64,000 bases of DNA from Euglena gracilis (GCA_039621445.1 CP154956.1:60087178-60151177), one strand, 5' to 3'; positions 12,571 to 22,784 are shown, numbered from the stretch's first letter. Numbers and translations: made by a program. Notes: generated by a model not told the origin, from the letters alone.

Positions 12571-12870
12571 CCGGGCGGGCCTGAGGACAGCGAGGGGGAC
12601 GCCCCGAGCCACGGACTGGCCCACACCGTGACGGGGTTTACGTCGGGCTGTGAACTGGGGGTGACGCCGCCAAGGATCTCAGCCCCAGGGAGCCCGGGCG
12701 GGTCCGTGATCGTGCTGCCAGGACCGGCCTCAGAGCCGAGCGGGGACGCCCCAAGCGACAGGCTGGCCCACACCGGAGCGGGGTTTACGCTGGGCGGTGA
12801 ACCGGGGGTGACGCCGCCAAGGATCTCGCCCCCGGGGAGCCCGGGCGGGCCTGAGAGTTGCCAGCCCACG
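12398..12870 (+). repeat. Four degenerate repeats coding a Pro/Gly-rich unit
   Basis: The phrase GTGACGCCGCCAAGGATC begins at about 12398 (variant), 12538, 12661 and 12808. Each repeat codes a unit of the type TPPRIPPPGSPGG...GDAPS...HTGAGFT. Spacing is 123 to 147 bp. Confidence 0.8.
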
Positions 12871-14217
12871 GCCATGGAGACAGAGACGGACGCCCTCGAG
12901 GGGGTTGCAGCGCAGCCAGGCACCGCCTCCCAATCCCCCAACGCCCCAACAGCCCCCACAGCCTCCCAAGGCCCCCCTCTCTCCAACCCGGACTCCGCCT
13001 CCCCAACCCCATGCCTCCCCCCACCCACCCGTGAGGTCCTCCAGGAGCGGGTCGTCATCGTCGAGAGGCAGGTCCCCGTTCCCGTGCGGGAGCCTGTCTT
13101 CGTGGATCGGGTCATCGAGCGGGTCGTCCCTGTCCCCGTGCAAGTCCCCGTGGAGGTCCGGGTCCCCATGCCCGTCCCCGTCCCCGTGGAGGTCCGGGTT
13201 CCCGTCCCCATCTACCTCCCTCCCTCCGCGCCACAAGCCCCCTCCATCGTGCAGAATGTGCATCTCAACGCACTCACCATCGGCCCCACCTCCTCCTCGT
13301 CTTCAAGGTCTCCCCATTCCCGCCATCGAGGCCCCCAACCGCCTCCTCCTCACCGCTCCCCCGCCGCCACCCAGCGACACCACCGACGACGACACCTCTT
13401 CCCAAGGCCCCACGAAGAAGAGGAAGTTCACTTCGTTGAGTGAGTGGCCTGCCGAGTGGCGAGCCAAGTACGAAGAGTGGAAGGCGGTGCTGAAGGACCC
13501 ACGAGAAGCAGGACGAGGACAAACCATGTACGAATCATGGGACCCGGACCTGCAGAACCAGGTCTGGGCCTCGTGCGGCCCCCAGCGGCGGAGCATCATC
13601 CAAGAATGGCAAGAAGCCGCAGCAGCCCAGAACGTCGAGCGCCCCGCGGACCTCGAGCGCCAGACGCACGACTGGCATGAAGGTGCCAGGATCGGGGAGG
13701 CCGACCACCCCGGTCCAAGGCGCCACCCCCACGGCCCCCACCAGGGCCACCAACCCTCCGGGAGCCACGTCCCCGGAGCGAGACCGAGCCAAGTCCGGGC
13801 GGGTGGCAGGCAGCGTGGTGCCTGTGCCCCGCCAACCCCGTCCGCAGGGGAGCAAGCGAAGCGGGATTTGCCCCGGCCCCAAGCCCCTTGGCGACCCAAC
13901 AGGGAATCGACCCGTGGGCACCGCCCTGGGGAATCACATAGTTCAAGCGCCATGAGATCTACAAGACCCTCTCGCCCTGGGAGTGCGCAGGGCAACCAAC
14001 CCCGTGATGAAGCAAGAGGCAGAAGAGAAGAAGGCGACGTATGGACGCCGGTGCAGAGCAGGCGAGGGGCTGCCCTGCACAAGGAGATCAAGAGAATGGC
14101 GGACACCATTTCCGCCCTGAGCGCGGAGCTGAAGAAGCTGCAGGAAAAATATCAAGCTCAACGCCACTTTCGGGGGGAGTCGGAGCCCCCAACCACATCG
14201 AGACCACCGCGGAGGGT

Positions 14218-14245
<28 letters not shown>
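14218..14245. repeat. (GA)n tract at 3' end of copy B body
   Basis: A pure GA run separates the end of the copy B coding part from its right terminal repeat. Confidence 0.9.
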
Positions 14246-14248
<3 letters not shown>

Positions 14249-14571
14249 CAAGGGCCGGCCCCCCTCCGATCCCCTCTCATCCCAACCCGTGGGATCCCCT
14301 GCGAGGCCATCGTCGCGGCAGACGGCGGCGGCAGCGGCGGCAGCAGGAGACGACGACCAGCACGGACGCGGAGGCGGCGACATCGCAGGTGTGCCACCCC
14401 CGGCCTGCCGGAGCTGGTATCTCCGGCCCTCCAGTTCGGGCCGCACCGGCTGGAGGTGGGCGTGCAACCCGTGCGAGGCCTCCCCCCTCTGCGGCACCCC
14501 CCAACCTCCCTCACCATCCCCTCCCATCCCCACTCCCACCCACACCCAGAATCCCCCGTCCATACCAATCA

Positions 14572-14578
<7 letters not shown>
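14246..14578 (+). repeat. Right terminal direct repeat (pseudo-LTR) of copy B
   Basis: Matches 8453-8792 in the same orientation and ends with the same CCAATCAAGAAGAGAG phrase running into (GA)n. Confidence 0.75.
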
Positions 14579-14615
<37 letters not shown>

Positions 14616-14917
14616 TGCCCCAGAGCGATTCGGATCCAGCGCGCCTGCCAGACGGCGAAGTGAACAGGGTAAGACGCCTGGGGCTCCGTCTGGACTCCTC
14701 AAGACAAGCAAGACGCAACGACTCGGACGCTGCCAAGGACGCGTCGAACGTGGTGTCCGCGGAGCTACCCTGAGCCCTGCAGGGTGCGTGACCTTTCGAG
14801 AGGAAGAGAGAGAGAGAGAGAGAGTTCCCCCCAAGAGTTTCCCCCGAGAGGATTCCCCCAGAGAGAAGAGAGAAGAAGAGAGAGAAAGAGGAGAGAGGAG
14901 AGAGAGAGAGAGAGAGA

Positions 14918-15002
<85 letters not shown>
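14579..15002. repeat. (GA)n tracts enclosing an orphan 3' fragment
   Basis: Three GA tracts (about 14575-14612, 14806-14822, 14880-15002) surround an otherwise unmatched piece, 14613-14805. That piece is open in the frame of the copy B extension and ends in a TGA-stopped tail (DVPQSDSDPARLPDGE...). It may be the 3' end of a third element family. Confidence 0.6.
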
Positions 15003-15005
<3 letters not shown>

Positions 15006-15546
15006 CAGCCGCCAGAGCAACGAGGAGGACGCGGAGGACGGGGAGGACGAGGTCGTGGACGAGGCGACGGAGCCCAAGATCGACACGGCCATGCAGATCC
15101 CCGAAACCCGCGTGCCGGGCACGGAACATGCCAGCCGTGCCCGTCATGCGGGTACCAGAACGAGGTGTACCACGCCGACGGGGCCCTGGGGGGTGGGGGG
15201 CTCGCCGGCGGTGGCATCCCCGGGCCCCCGGGCCCTGGCGCGGGGTCCGGGGGTGGCGTGAAAGGCGTGCGGAGCCCATGGGGGGAGCGCCGCCCCCCCA
15301 GCACGCACGCACGCACGGGGACCGCCACACACCCACCAGCAGGCAAGGGAGGGGGGAGGGGGAAGGGGCAGCCCAGCGCGCCAGACAGACGGGCAGCCCC
15401 CGGAGGACCGGAGGCCAAGGGAGGGGGGAGGGGGAAAGGGAAGGGGCAGCCCAGAGCGCCAGACAGACGGGCAGCCACCGGGGGACAGGAGGCCAAGGGA
15501 GGGGGGAGGGGGAAAGGGAAAGGCAAGGGAAACCCACGTGGTAAAA
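15003..15546 (+). repeat. Left terminal direct repeat (pseudo-LTR) of copy C
   Basis: Practically identical to 21291-21838, including the closing CCCACGTGGTAAAAGAGAG. It starts directly after a long (GA)n tract. The near identity indicates recent insertion. Confidence 0.85.
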
Positions 15547-15598
15547 GAGAGAGAGCGACGCGGGCAACCGCAGCCACCCCACAACGGGTGGAGGGAGA

Positions 15599-16399
15599 GT
15601 GACGGTGAGCGTCGCGCGGCACACGCCAGCCCGCGACGACAGGCCGCTCCCATACCCAGTCCACGGGAAGCACGCGAGGCAGGTGGAGAGGAGCACGGGA
15701 AGGCAGGCGTGGACGTGGAGGTCATGGGAGGACTGGCACGTGAACGCCGTGCAACGGCGTTCCTGGCGCAAGAGCCCGATTCGGCGACTGCTGGAGCTCC
15801 GGCACGCTGAGGCACAAGCCAACGGAGACCGGGCCAATTACTTCTCCCCGGAGGCAGTGACCACCTGGCACGGGATGATCTACGGGGCGTACCATTTCCC
15901 AACAGGGAAGTGGTACGTGGGCCAGACGGTCAACACCATCCGCCAGCGGGCACGAGAGCACTGGTACGCACGAAAGTCGGCGCGGGACTTCCTGCACCTG
16001 GCGCTGGCAGACGACCCGGACCCGATGACCTGGCTGGCCCTGCCACTGGAGATCATCCCCAAGGAGCTGTGGCGATGTCCAGAGGCAGACCGACAAGCAG
16101 GGTGGCGGAAGAAAGAGCGGGCGCTCTTCCGGGCGGTGGCCACCCCGAGGGAGAAGTACTGGGTGGACAAGCTGAGGTCCATGTGGCCAAAGGGATGGAA
16201 CTCAGCGTACCCGGGCAAGCCCGCAAGCGCGGGCCACCTGCCCCCCAGTGGAGCAACCGCGCCACGAGAACCAGCACGGGACCTGGAGGCGGCAAAGAGC
16301 GCCATCCGGCAGTGGCAGGCAGACCCGAGGGCAACAAGGCGGTGGCTGCACGTGCTGGCGCGCGAGGACCTGGTGGAGATCTTGGTGGTGGCCGAGTAA
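15599..16399 (+). CDS. Retroelement copy C: GIY-YIG endonuclease domain (N-terminal part of the polyprotein)
   Basis: Frame open from 15545; the first start-like codon is GTG at 15599 and no ATG occurs until 15875, inside the domain. Residues about 93-110 (MIYGAYHFPTGKWYVGQT) carry the GIY/YIG pair as GAY and YVG, followed by RQRAREHW with the catalytic-type arginine. KYWVDKLRSMWPKGWNSAYPG, about residues 183-205, closes the domain. Expected role: nicking of target DNA for target-primed reverse transcription. The frame ends in TAA at 16397 and continues in the same frame with the RT directly behind it, while copy B reads through this region without a stop. So this is probably the N-terminal part of one polyprotein, interrupted by a nonsense codon or by a readthrough site. 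Copy A is truncated and cannot decide. Confidence 0.85.
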   Translation: MTVSVARHTPARDDRPLPYPVHGKHARQVERSTGRQAWTWRSWEDWHVNAVQRRSWRKSPIRRLLELRHAEAQANGDRANYFSPEAVTTWHGMIYGAYHFPTGKWYVGQTVNTIRQRAREHWYARKSARDFLHLALADDPDPMTWLALPLEIIPKELWRCPEADRQAGWRKKERALFRAVATPREKYWVDKLRSMWPKGWNSAYPGKPASAGHLPPSGATAPREPARDLEAAKSAIRQWQADPRATRRWLHVLAREDLVEILVVAE

Positions 16400-19300
16400 T
16401 TGAAAAGCCCAACAGAGCAGACAGCGACAACGGCTGCGATCGCAGCAGAAGCCCGGGAGGCACTCCGAAAGCGCAAGGCGGAGAAGAAGGCCCGGGATTT
16501 CGTCCGCTTCCTGTACGGGCACCCCATCGCCGAGAAGATGGCCCTGCCGGACATCATCCGCGACCCCGAGGTGTACAAGCTCCACCCAGAGCCGGAGGTG
16601 GGGGCAGCCATCATGGTGGTGCACAAGTTCGCCCCGCAGATCGCCAGCGCACTGTTCAACTACAAGGACTGGGCCATGCACCCACAGCCGATGGACGCCG
16701 ACGGGGAGGAGCACTGCCCCTGCCGGACGCAGGTGCGACCGAACGCCACGCTGGTGGAGGGGCACGTCCTCTCCACAGACCCCGACGAGCTGGCGTCCCC
16801 GTACCTGAGGGAGATCCTCAGCAAGGGGAAGAAGTACCGCCTGCGGCTGCCCATCTCGTCAGTGCTGGCGCGCCTCGACGACGGCCTCCGCCAGTACGTG
16901 GAGTACAAGACCAAGGCCCACCAAGACGACGAGGGCTACCGCACGGGCCTGCTGAAGTGGGCGGAAGCGGTGCGGGCACGCGCAGAGGCCCGCATCACGC
17001 AGGCGGCGAGGGAGCACCCCCACGAGCCAGACGGGTACCCCAACCTGCAGGAGCAGCTCAGCGCAGCCAAGAGGGCGCTGGTGTTCGGGCCGGAGGACAG
17101 GGCACCGCACGCCCTGTTCTTCGCCTGCGGGCGGCTGTTCGCGGCGAAGCTGCACGAGCGGCTAGAAGCGACCGGGGCATTCGTCCCAGACGCCCGCCCG
17201 CCGGCGGACCTGCTGGAGCAGATCAAGGCCCTGAACGACGAGCTGCAGCTCCTCCACCACCCACGGCTGCCATACCTCTATGGAGCATGGAAGGCCAAGA
17301 AGCAAGCCTTCCGCTGGATTGCCGGGACGGCCCGGAACCAGGACGAAGGCGACCATGAGGAAGAAGAAGGAAAGCCAAAGAACGCCCTCTCCGAAGTGGG
17401 CGGCCTCATGGTCAAAGTGCTCCAAGTGGTGATGGCAACCCTGCGGCGAAAGGACCGGGAAGCAGTGGGCAAAGGCAACAAGTCCCGCTACTGGATCATC
17501 GAGGACATCGATGAGTTCGTGCAGGAGTTCCGGGTGCTGGCGCAAAGCCGAGCGCTGAGCGCCGTGCCGTGGGCAACGTATGACTTCACCACCATGTACG
17601 AGGCGCTGGAGCACGAGCACCTGGTGCACGGGGTGATGGCAGCGGTGAAGGAGGCCTGGGAGGAGGAAACCATCGGCAAAGCACGGGACACGGGCCAACA
17701 TCCACGAGACGTGGACCTACGCCTGGGGGCAGGGGGCTGGCACGAGGCGGCCAAGGTGAAGGACGCCCCCGGAATGCCGTGGTTCACGCTGCCGAGGGTG
17801 GAGGACACCCTGCGCAAGATGCTGGCCAACCTGTACGCGGTGAACGGCGGGGTGGTGCGGAAGCAGCAAAAGGGAGTACCCATGGGGCTGGAGTGCTCCC
17901 CGCAGCTGGCCAACCTGTACGCCTACGCCGTGGAGAGCAGGTGGGTGGACCGAACGGCACCGACCAACGTCCTGATGCGGCGGTACATCGACGACATCAT
18001 CGTCATGGGACCAGATGCCCTCACCCCCGGGAAAGGGCTGCCCACCGAGGAGGACTACGGGATGCAGTACAAGTCCACCGCCGAGGAGCCCCACAGCCTC
18101 ATCTACCTGGGGGTGCGGCTGTTCGTGGACGACCGCGGACAAGCCCACTCGGTCCTGCACGACCGTGCAGTGGACTACCCCATCCGGGTGGACCGATACC
18201 CCGAGGGCACAACAGTGGCCAACCCAGCCCAGCTGGCAGGCGTCATCATGGGCCGGTTGGTGGCAGCCCAACGGACATGCAGCCGCATGGATCTGTTCCA
18301 AGACGCGGTGGCCGGCATCTTCACCCACGCGCATCGCAGGGGATACCCACGGAGAATGGTGCACTCCACGTGGACCCGGTTCCTGTGGCGGTACTGGGAC
18401 GCGGCATCCGTCACCACGCGGGAACTGCGGGCGTGGTTCCACGACGCGTGGCGAAAGGTGACGGAAGCGGAGGAGGGGGGACAGCGCAAGCCGGCCCCCA
18501 AGTGGCCAACGTGGGAAGCCCGCGTACCACTGCCGCGGGACAGTGGCAGGGGAACACCACAGCACCCACCACCGCGGGACGCAGCAGGGCACCAGGCAGC
18601 ATGTGAGGGGACCCCCCAGCCCCAAGCAGCACAACGGGAGCCCATCGACGACCTCATCGACCTCACCACGCCACCGGGGTCCCCGCCACACGCAAGCCCA
18701 GGCGACGGGGAGCCGCAGGGCGGCTCCTCGCAACCAGCCAGCAGCTACCGCCCGATGGCACCGCCGCTGATACCGTACCCCCTCCCACCGAGCGGCAGGG
18801 GAGGGGTGGGGCCAACCAGGACCGGACGACCAGGACAGAGGGGGGCAGGGCAGAAAGGCAACATACCGCCGAGAAGGCCGTGGTCTTCACCGGTGTACCC
18901 CACGCGGGGGGCTGCCAGCTCGTCGTCGACTTGGGCCGAAAAGGCTGTGCGATGGGGCTGTCCGCCTTCCGAGTCGCTGCCACTGCACGCCCCTCTCGCA
19001 CAGGAGCGTGCAGTGGGGGGCGCACTCTCCCCACGAGCACAGCCACCTCACGTCCCTGTCGCCGAAACACGGTGCACAGCGAGCACACAGGAGCGGGAGG
19101 TGGCCGGCGCTTCCCCCACACCCACCACACAGACATCAGCGGCGACGCCAACCAGCCAGCAGCCACCAACAACCACAGTGCAGCAGCCGCTGCAAGTGGT
19201 CCAGGTGCCCCAACCGTACCCGGTGCCGGTGCCGGTGCCCACCCCCTGTCCCGTGCCGGTGTACGTCGAGCGCGTGGTGCCGGTACAGATCCCAGTGCCA

Positions 19301-21825
19301 TACCACGTACCCGTGCCGGTGGTCGTGGAGCGCGCAGTGCCCACACCGTACCCGGTGCCGGTGCACGTGGAGCGCCTGGTGCCAGTGGAACGCCCACTCC
19401 CGCTGCCGTGGCTGGACACCGGGGCAGTGACCGCGCTGCTCCGGGGGGCGAGCGCACAGCTGCCCATGCCAGTCCAACGCCTGATCCAAGCGGTCAGCAG
19501 CACCACCGGGCCGACGAGGGCCCGGTGGCAGCGGGAGATGGGGCGACCACAGCCTTACCCGGCGGAAGGAGCAGTGGACCCCCAACGGGCACTGCTCGTC
19601 GAAATGGTGCGATGGATCTGGCAGCAGCAACAGCAGCAGCAAGAGAGCCGCCCCCTCACCCATCGCGCCACGCTGGCGATCGAAGACGCACCCACCGCAG
19701 CCACACCCACATCGCCCGCGGCAGGCACCACCCCGGCAGGAGCAGCACCACCACCAAGCAACAACCCACCACCACCCGCAACGGAAGGGGCCAGCACCAC
19801 CGCCACGCCAGCAGCACCACCAGGCAGCACCAGCCCCGCGCCCGCAGCAGCAGCAGCAAGCAGCACGCCGGCCCCACCAACACCAACCACAAGCGCCACA
19901 CCGCCACCGAGCGCCACCCCCACGCAGGAAGCACAAAGCACCACAGCCACCGAGGAGGCACCGGCAAGAAGCGACCCCATGGCCACAGACCGACTCCTGG
20001 GCAACAAGCGCCCAGTGTCGGTGGTGGTGGAGGAGGCGGCCACACCACAGCCCACCGAAGGGGACGATGCCTCGCAGGCAACCCAACCAAGCCAACGCAA
20101 GAAGAGGCTGTACACACGCTTGGCCGAGTGGCCGGCAGAGTGGCGGGAGCAGTACGAGCGGTTCAAGGCCACGCCCAAAGCAAGCGACCGCCACGAGATG
20201 TGGCAGGGGTGGGACCAAAGCCTCCAAGACCAAGTGTGGGCAGCCGTCGCCGACAAGCGGAGGGACGAGATCCGCCGATGGAAGGCGAGGGAGAACGAAG
20301 GCCCACCAACCCAAGCAGAAGGCCAAGCCAGAAGCACGCGAGAAGAGAGGCGGAGGTCCCACACCGGAGCGGCAGACGAAGGTGGAGAACCCACCAGCCA
20401 CGACTGGCAAGAAGGCCAGCGCATCGGGGAGGCGAAGCAGCCAGGCCCAGAAGAGGAAGGGTCGGCAGCGGACCCCCCCGAGGGGCAAGCGGGGAGCCCA
20501 AAGAATCACCCGCGACCGGCCTGGGGCGGCTCTCCAGGGGTACCTGCCGATCACCGGCAGGGCGTGTCCCGGCACGCCGTCAATCGGGACCCCAACAAAA
20601 CAGAACCCACCAGCACCATGAACACAAAAATCACAGGCATGCCAGGCAATGACGGCCTGCCCGGCGCAGAGGACCTCTGCCCCGGGTGGCAGGCGGGGCG
20701 CCAGCCTAAGAACCCGCAACCGATCTGGGGCGGATCTCCAGGGGTACCTGCCAATCACTGGCAGGGCGTGGCCCGACACGCCGTCAAGTGGGACGAAGGA
20801 GCAGAAGAACCGTGCCCCAGAAGCAGAAGCCAAGACCAGCACGACTGGAAGAAAGGGGCACGGATCGGGGAAGCAAAGAACCCCGGACCACCCCAAAGAG
20901 GGTACCAACAGCCCAACCCAAAAGGGGGGGCCCAGCGAGGAGGACAACAAACAGGAAAAGGACAGACACAGCCCAGGAAAGGAGGCAAGGGTGGCAAAGG
21001 AAACGTCACCCCACAAGGAAGCCGGCAGGGCCAACCCCAAGGAGAGGGCTGGCAAACAGCACAAAGCACCGGCCGAAAACGCCTCCAAAAGCGCCTCCAA
21101 GGGCTCCAACGGGCGCTGCAAGAAATGCAGCAAGAGCTCGACCAATGGCGGCAGAATCCGCCCCCGCAGCAGCAGCAGCAACGACCGGACCTAAGGGACG
21201 ACAACCCCTGGGCCCCCCTGCAGCCACAGCAACAACGCCGGGAGCGGAAGAGATCCATTGGGTTTGAATCCCCAAGCCGCCAAGCGAGCAGGCAGCCGCC
21301 AGAGCAACGAGGAGGACGCGGAGGACGGGGAGGACGAGGTCGTGGACGAGGCGACGGAGCCCAAGATCGACACGGCCATGCAGATCCCCGAAACCCGCGT
21401 GCCGGGCACGGAACATGCCAGCCGTGCCCGTCATGCGGGTACCAGAACGAGGTGTACCACGCCGACGGGGCCCTGGGGGGTGGGGGGCTCGCCGGCGGTG
21501 GCATCCCCGGGCCCCCGGGCCCTGGCGCGGGGTCCGGGGGTGGCGTGAAAGGCGTGCGGAGCCCATGGGGGGAGCGCCGCCCCCCCAGCACGCACGCACG
21601 CACGGGGACCGCCACACACCCACCAGCAGGCAAGGGAGGGGGGAGGGGGAAGGGGCAGCCCAGCGCGCCAGACAGACGGGCAGCCCCCGGAGGACCGGAG
21701 GCCAAGGGAGGGGGGAGGGGGAAAGGGAAGGGGCAGCCCAGAGCGCCAGACAGACGGGCAGCCACCGGGGGACAGGAGGCCAAGGGAGGGGGGAGGGGGA
21801 AAGGGAAAGGCAAGGGAAACCCACG

Positions 21826-21871
<46 letters not shown>

Positions 21872-21890
21872 AGCAGCAGCAGCAGCAGCG

Positions 21891-21947
<57 letters not shown>

Positions 21948-22009
21948 CCAGCAGCAGTGGCAGCTTTCCTTCCAGGAGGACACCGGGGGCCGTGGTGGTG
22001 GGCCAGTGA
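16400..22009 (+). CDS. Retroelement copy C: reverse transcriptase with giant C-terminal extension
   Basis: About 1869 codons open directly after the TAA at 16397. RT: FRWIAGT (about residue 310), YDFTTMYEAL (motif A, 394), GVPMGLECSPQLANL (motif B, 491), RYIDDI (motif C with both aspartates, 528), YLGVRLF. Then follow LIDLTTPPGSPP (749-761, resembles a SUMO-interacting motif), a VPV repeat (939-1001), a Q7 run, Pro/Thr-rich linker, WPAEWREQYERF region (1235-1295), HDWQEGQRIGEAKQPGP (1333-1350) and HDWKKGARIGEAKNPGP (1480-1497), a coiled coil (1557-1584), an RGG box (1637-1652) and a short CQPCPSCG cluster (1671). The frame has no stop inside the element: it reads through (GA)n as RE repeats and (AGC)n as serines and stops in flanking DNA at 22007. 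Likely replication enzyme of a Penelope-like element; the role of the extension is unknown. Confidence 0.85.
21291..21838 (+). repeat. Right terminal direct repeat (pseudo-LTR) of copy C
   Basis: Matches 15003-15546. It covers the RGG-coding part of the long frame, so the repeat is coding on this side. Confidence 0.85.
21832..21955. repeat. (GA)n followed by (AGC)n
   Basis: About 40 bp of GA run into about 80 bp of AGC repeats with a few interruptions, at the 3' end of copy C. Confidence 0.95.
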
Positions 22010-22199
22010 TGACGCAGCGTAGTGAGCCGGCACCCCCGGTTTCGCTGTGTCGGAGGCCAGGCGGGGGACGCCCTGCCGTCACCACCCAGAGCACCTCCTG
22101 GAACGAAAACAAAGCAGCCTCCTCCACCTCCGACACACCCGCACCACACACTCCCCATCCACACCAATCTGGAAGAGAGAGAGAGAGAGAGAGAGAGAG
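21962..22199 (+). mobile_element. Remnant of a related element 3' end
   Basis: The stretch ends in CCATCCACACCAATCTGGAAGAGAGAG, close to the copy B repeat end CCGTCCATACCAATCAAGAAGAGAG, and then runs into (GA)n. The rest matches nothing else in the window. Confidence 0.5.
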
Positions 22200-22301
22200 T
22201 AGCAGGTTATTTCTGAAGGTGGAAATAGGTGCTGACTGGACCCCTTCTCAATGAATCGACCAGAATGAATTAGTGCATTCGCACGTGGTGCATCGCCACA
22301 C

Positions 22302-22400
22302 CTGCAAGGCAAGGTGGACAGTGGACAGCACGGCCTTCACCGTCTGCTGGGGGAGGTCCCGGGCGGGCATGTTGTCAATCAGGAACTGCACCGCCGCTCG
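22302..22400 (-). CDS. Exon resembling a transglutaminase-like protein
   Basis: Ninety-nine bases, 33 codons, between an acceptor-like CCCAG and a donor CAG|GTGTGG. It encodes RAAVQFLIDNMPARDL followed by a helix ending in HLALQ. From memory, this resembles the helical lead-in of transglutaminase-like proteins (FLI.NMP..DL...LL.NV.LA). Neighbouring exons of the domain, with the catalytic Cys-His-Asp, are not visible. On this strand the next downstream exon could be the one at 2.8-3.1 kb, beyond the retroelement cluster. Confidence 0.45.
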
Positions 22401-22517
22401 CTGGGACCGCGGAGGGGCACAATGCTGCCTCATCTGTGCCTGATCTTGGCCCCATGTGGGAACCCCCCGGTCAAGATGTTATTTTCCAAGCCGTTCTTTC
22501 TGGTGGGCCTGCCCATG

Positions 22518-22725
22518 TGTGTGTGTGTGCATGTGTGTGTGTGTGTGTGTGTTGTGTGTTCTCTGTGTGTGCGTGTGTTGTGGGCATGTGTGTTGTGTGT
22601 GTCTGTGTATCAGGTGGTGTGTTGTGGTGTGGTGTGGTGTGGTGTGGTGTGGTGTGGTGTGGTGTGGTGTGTTGTGTTGCGTTGTGTTGTGTTGTGTGTG
22701 TGTGCGTGTGTGTGCGTGCGCGCGC

Positions 22726-22784
<59 letters not shown>

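Larger units (their letters stand above)
11672..14217 (+). pseudogene. Copy B C-terminal extension, frame-broken
   Basis: Continues the RT frame after a one-base loss, then breaks again. It holds proline-rich repeats (12.4-12.86 kb), a VPV repeat (13050-13215, for example VPVPVREPVFVDRVIERV), the WPAEWRAKYEEW region (13440-13610), one HDWHEGARIGEADHPGP motif (13665-13715) and a predicted coiled coil (14080-14160). The order is the same as in copy C although the sequences have diverged strongly, which argues that the extension is a real protein part. Open frames here run 12355-13443 and 12905-14773. Confidence 0.7.
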
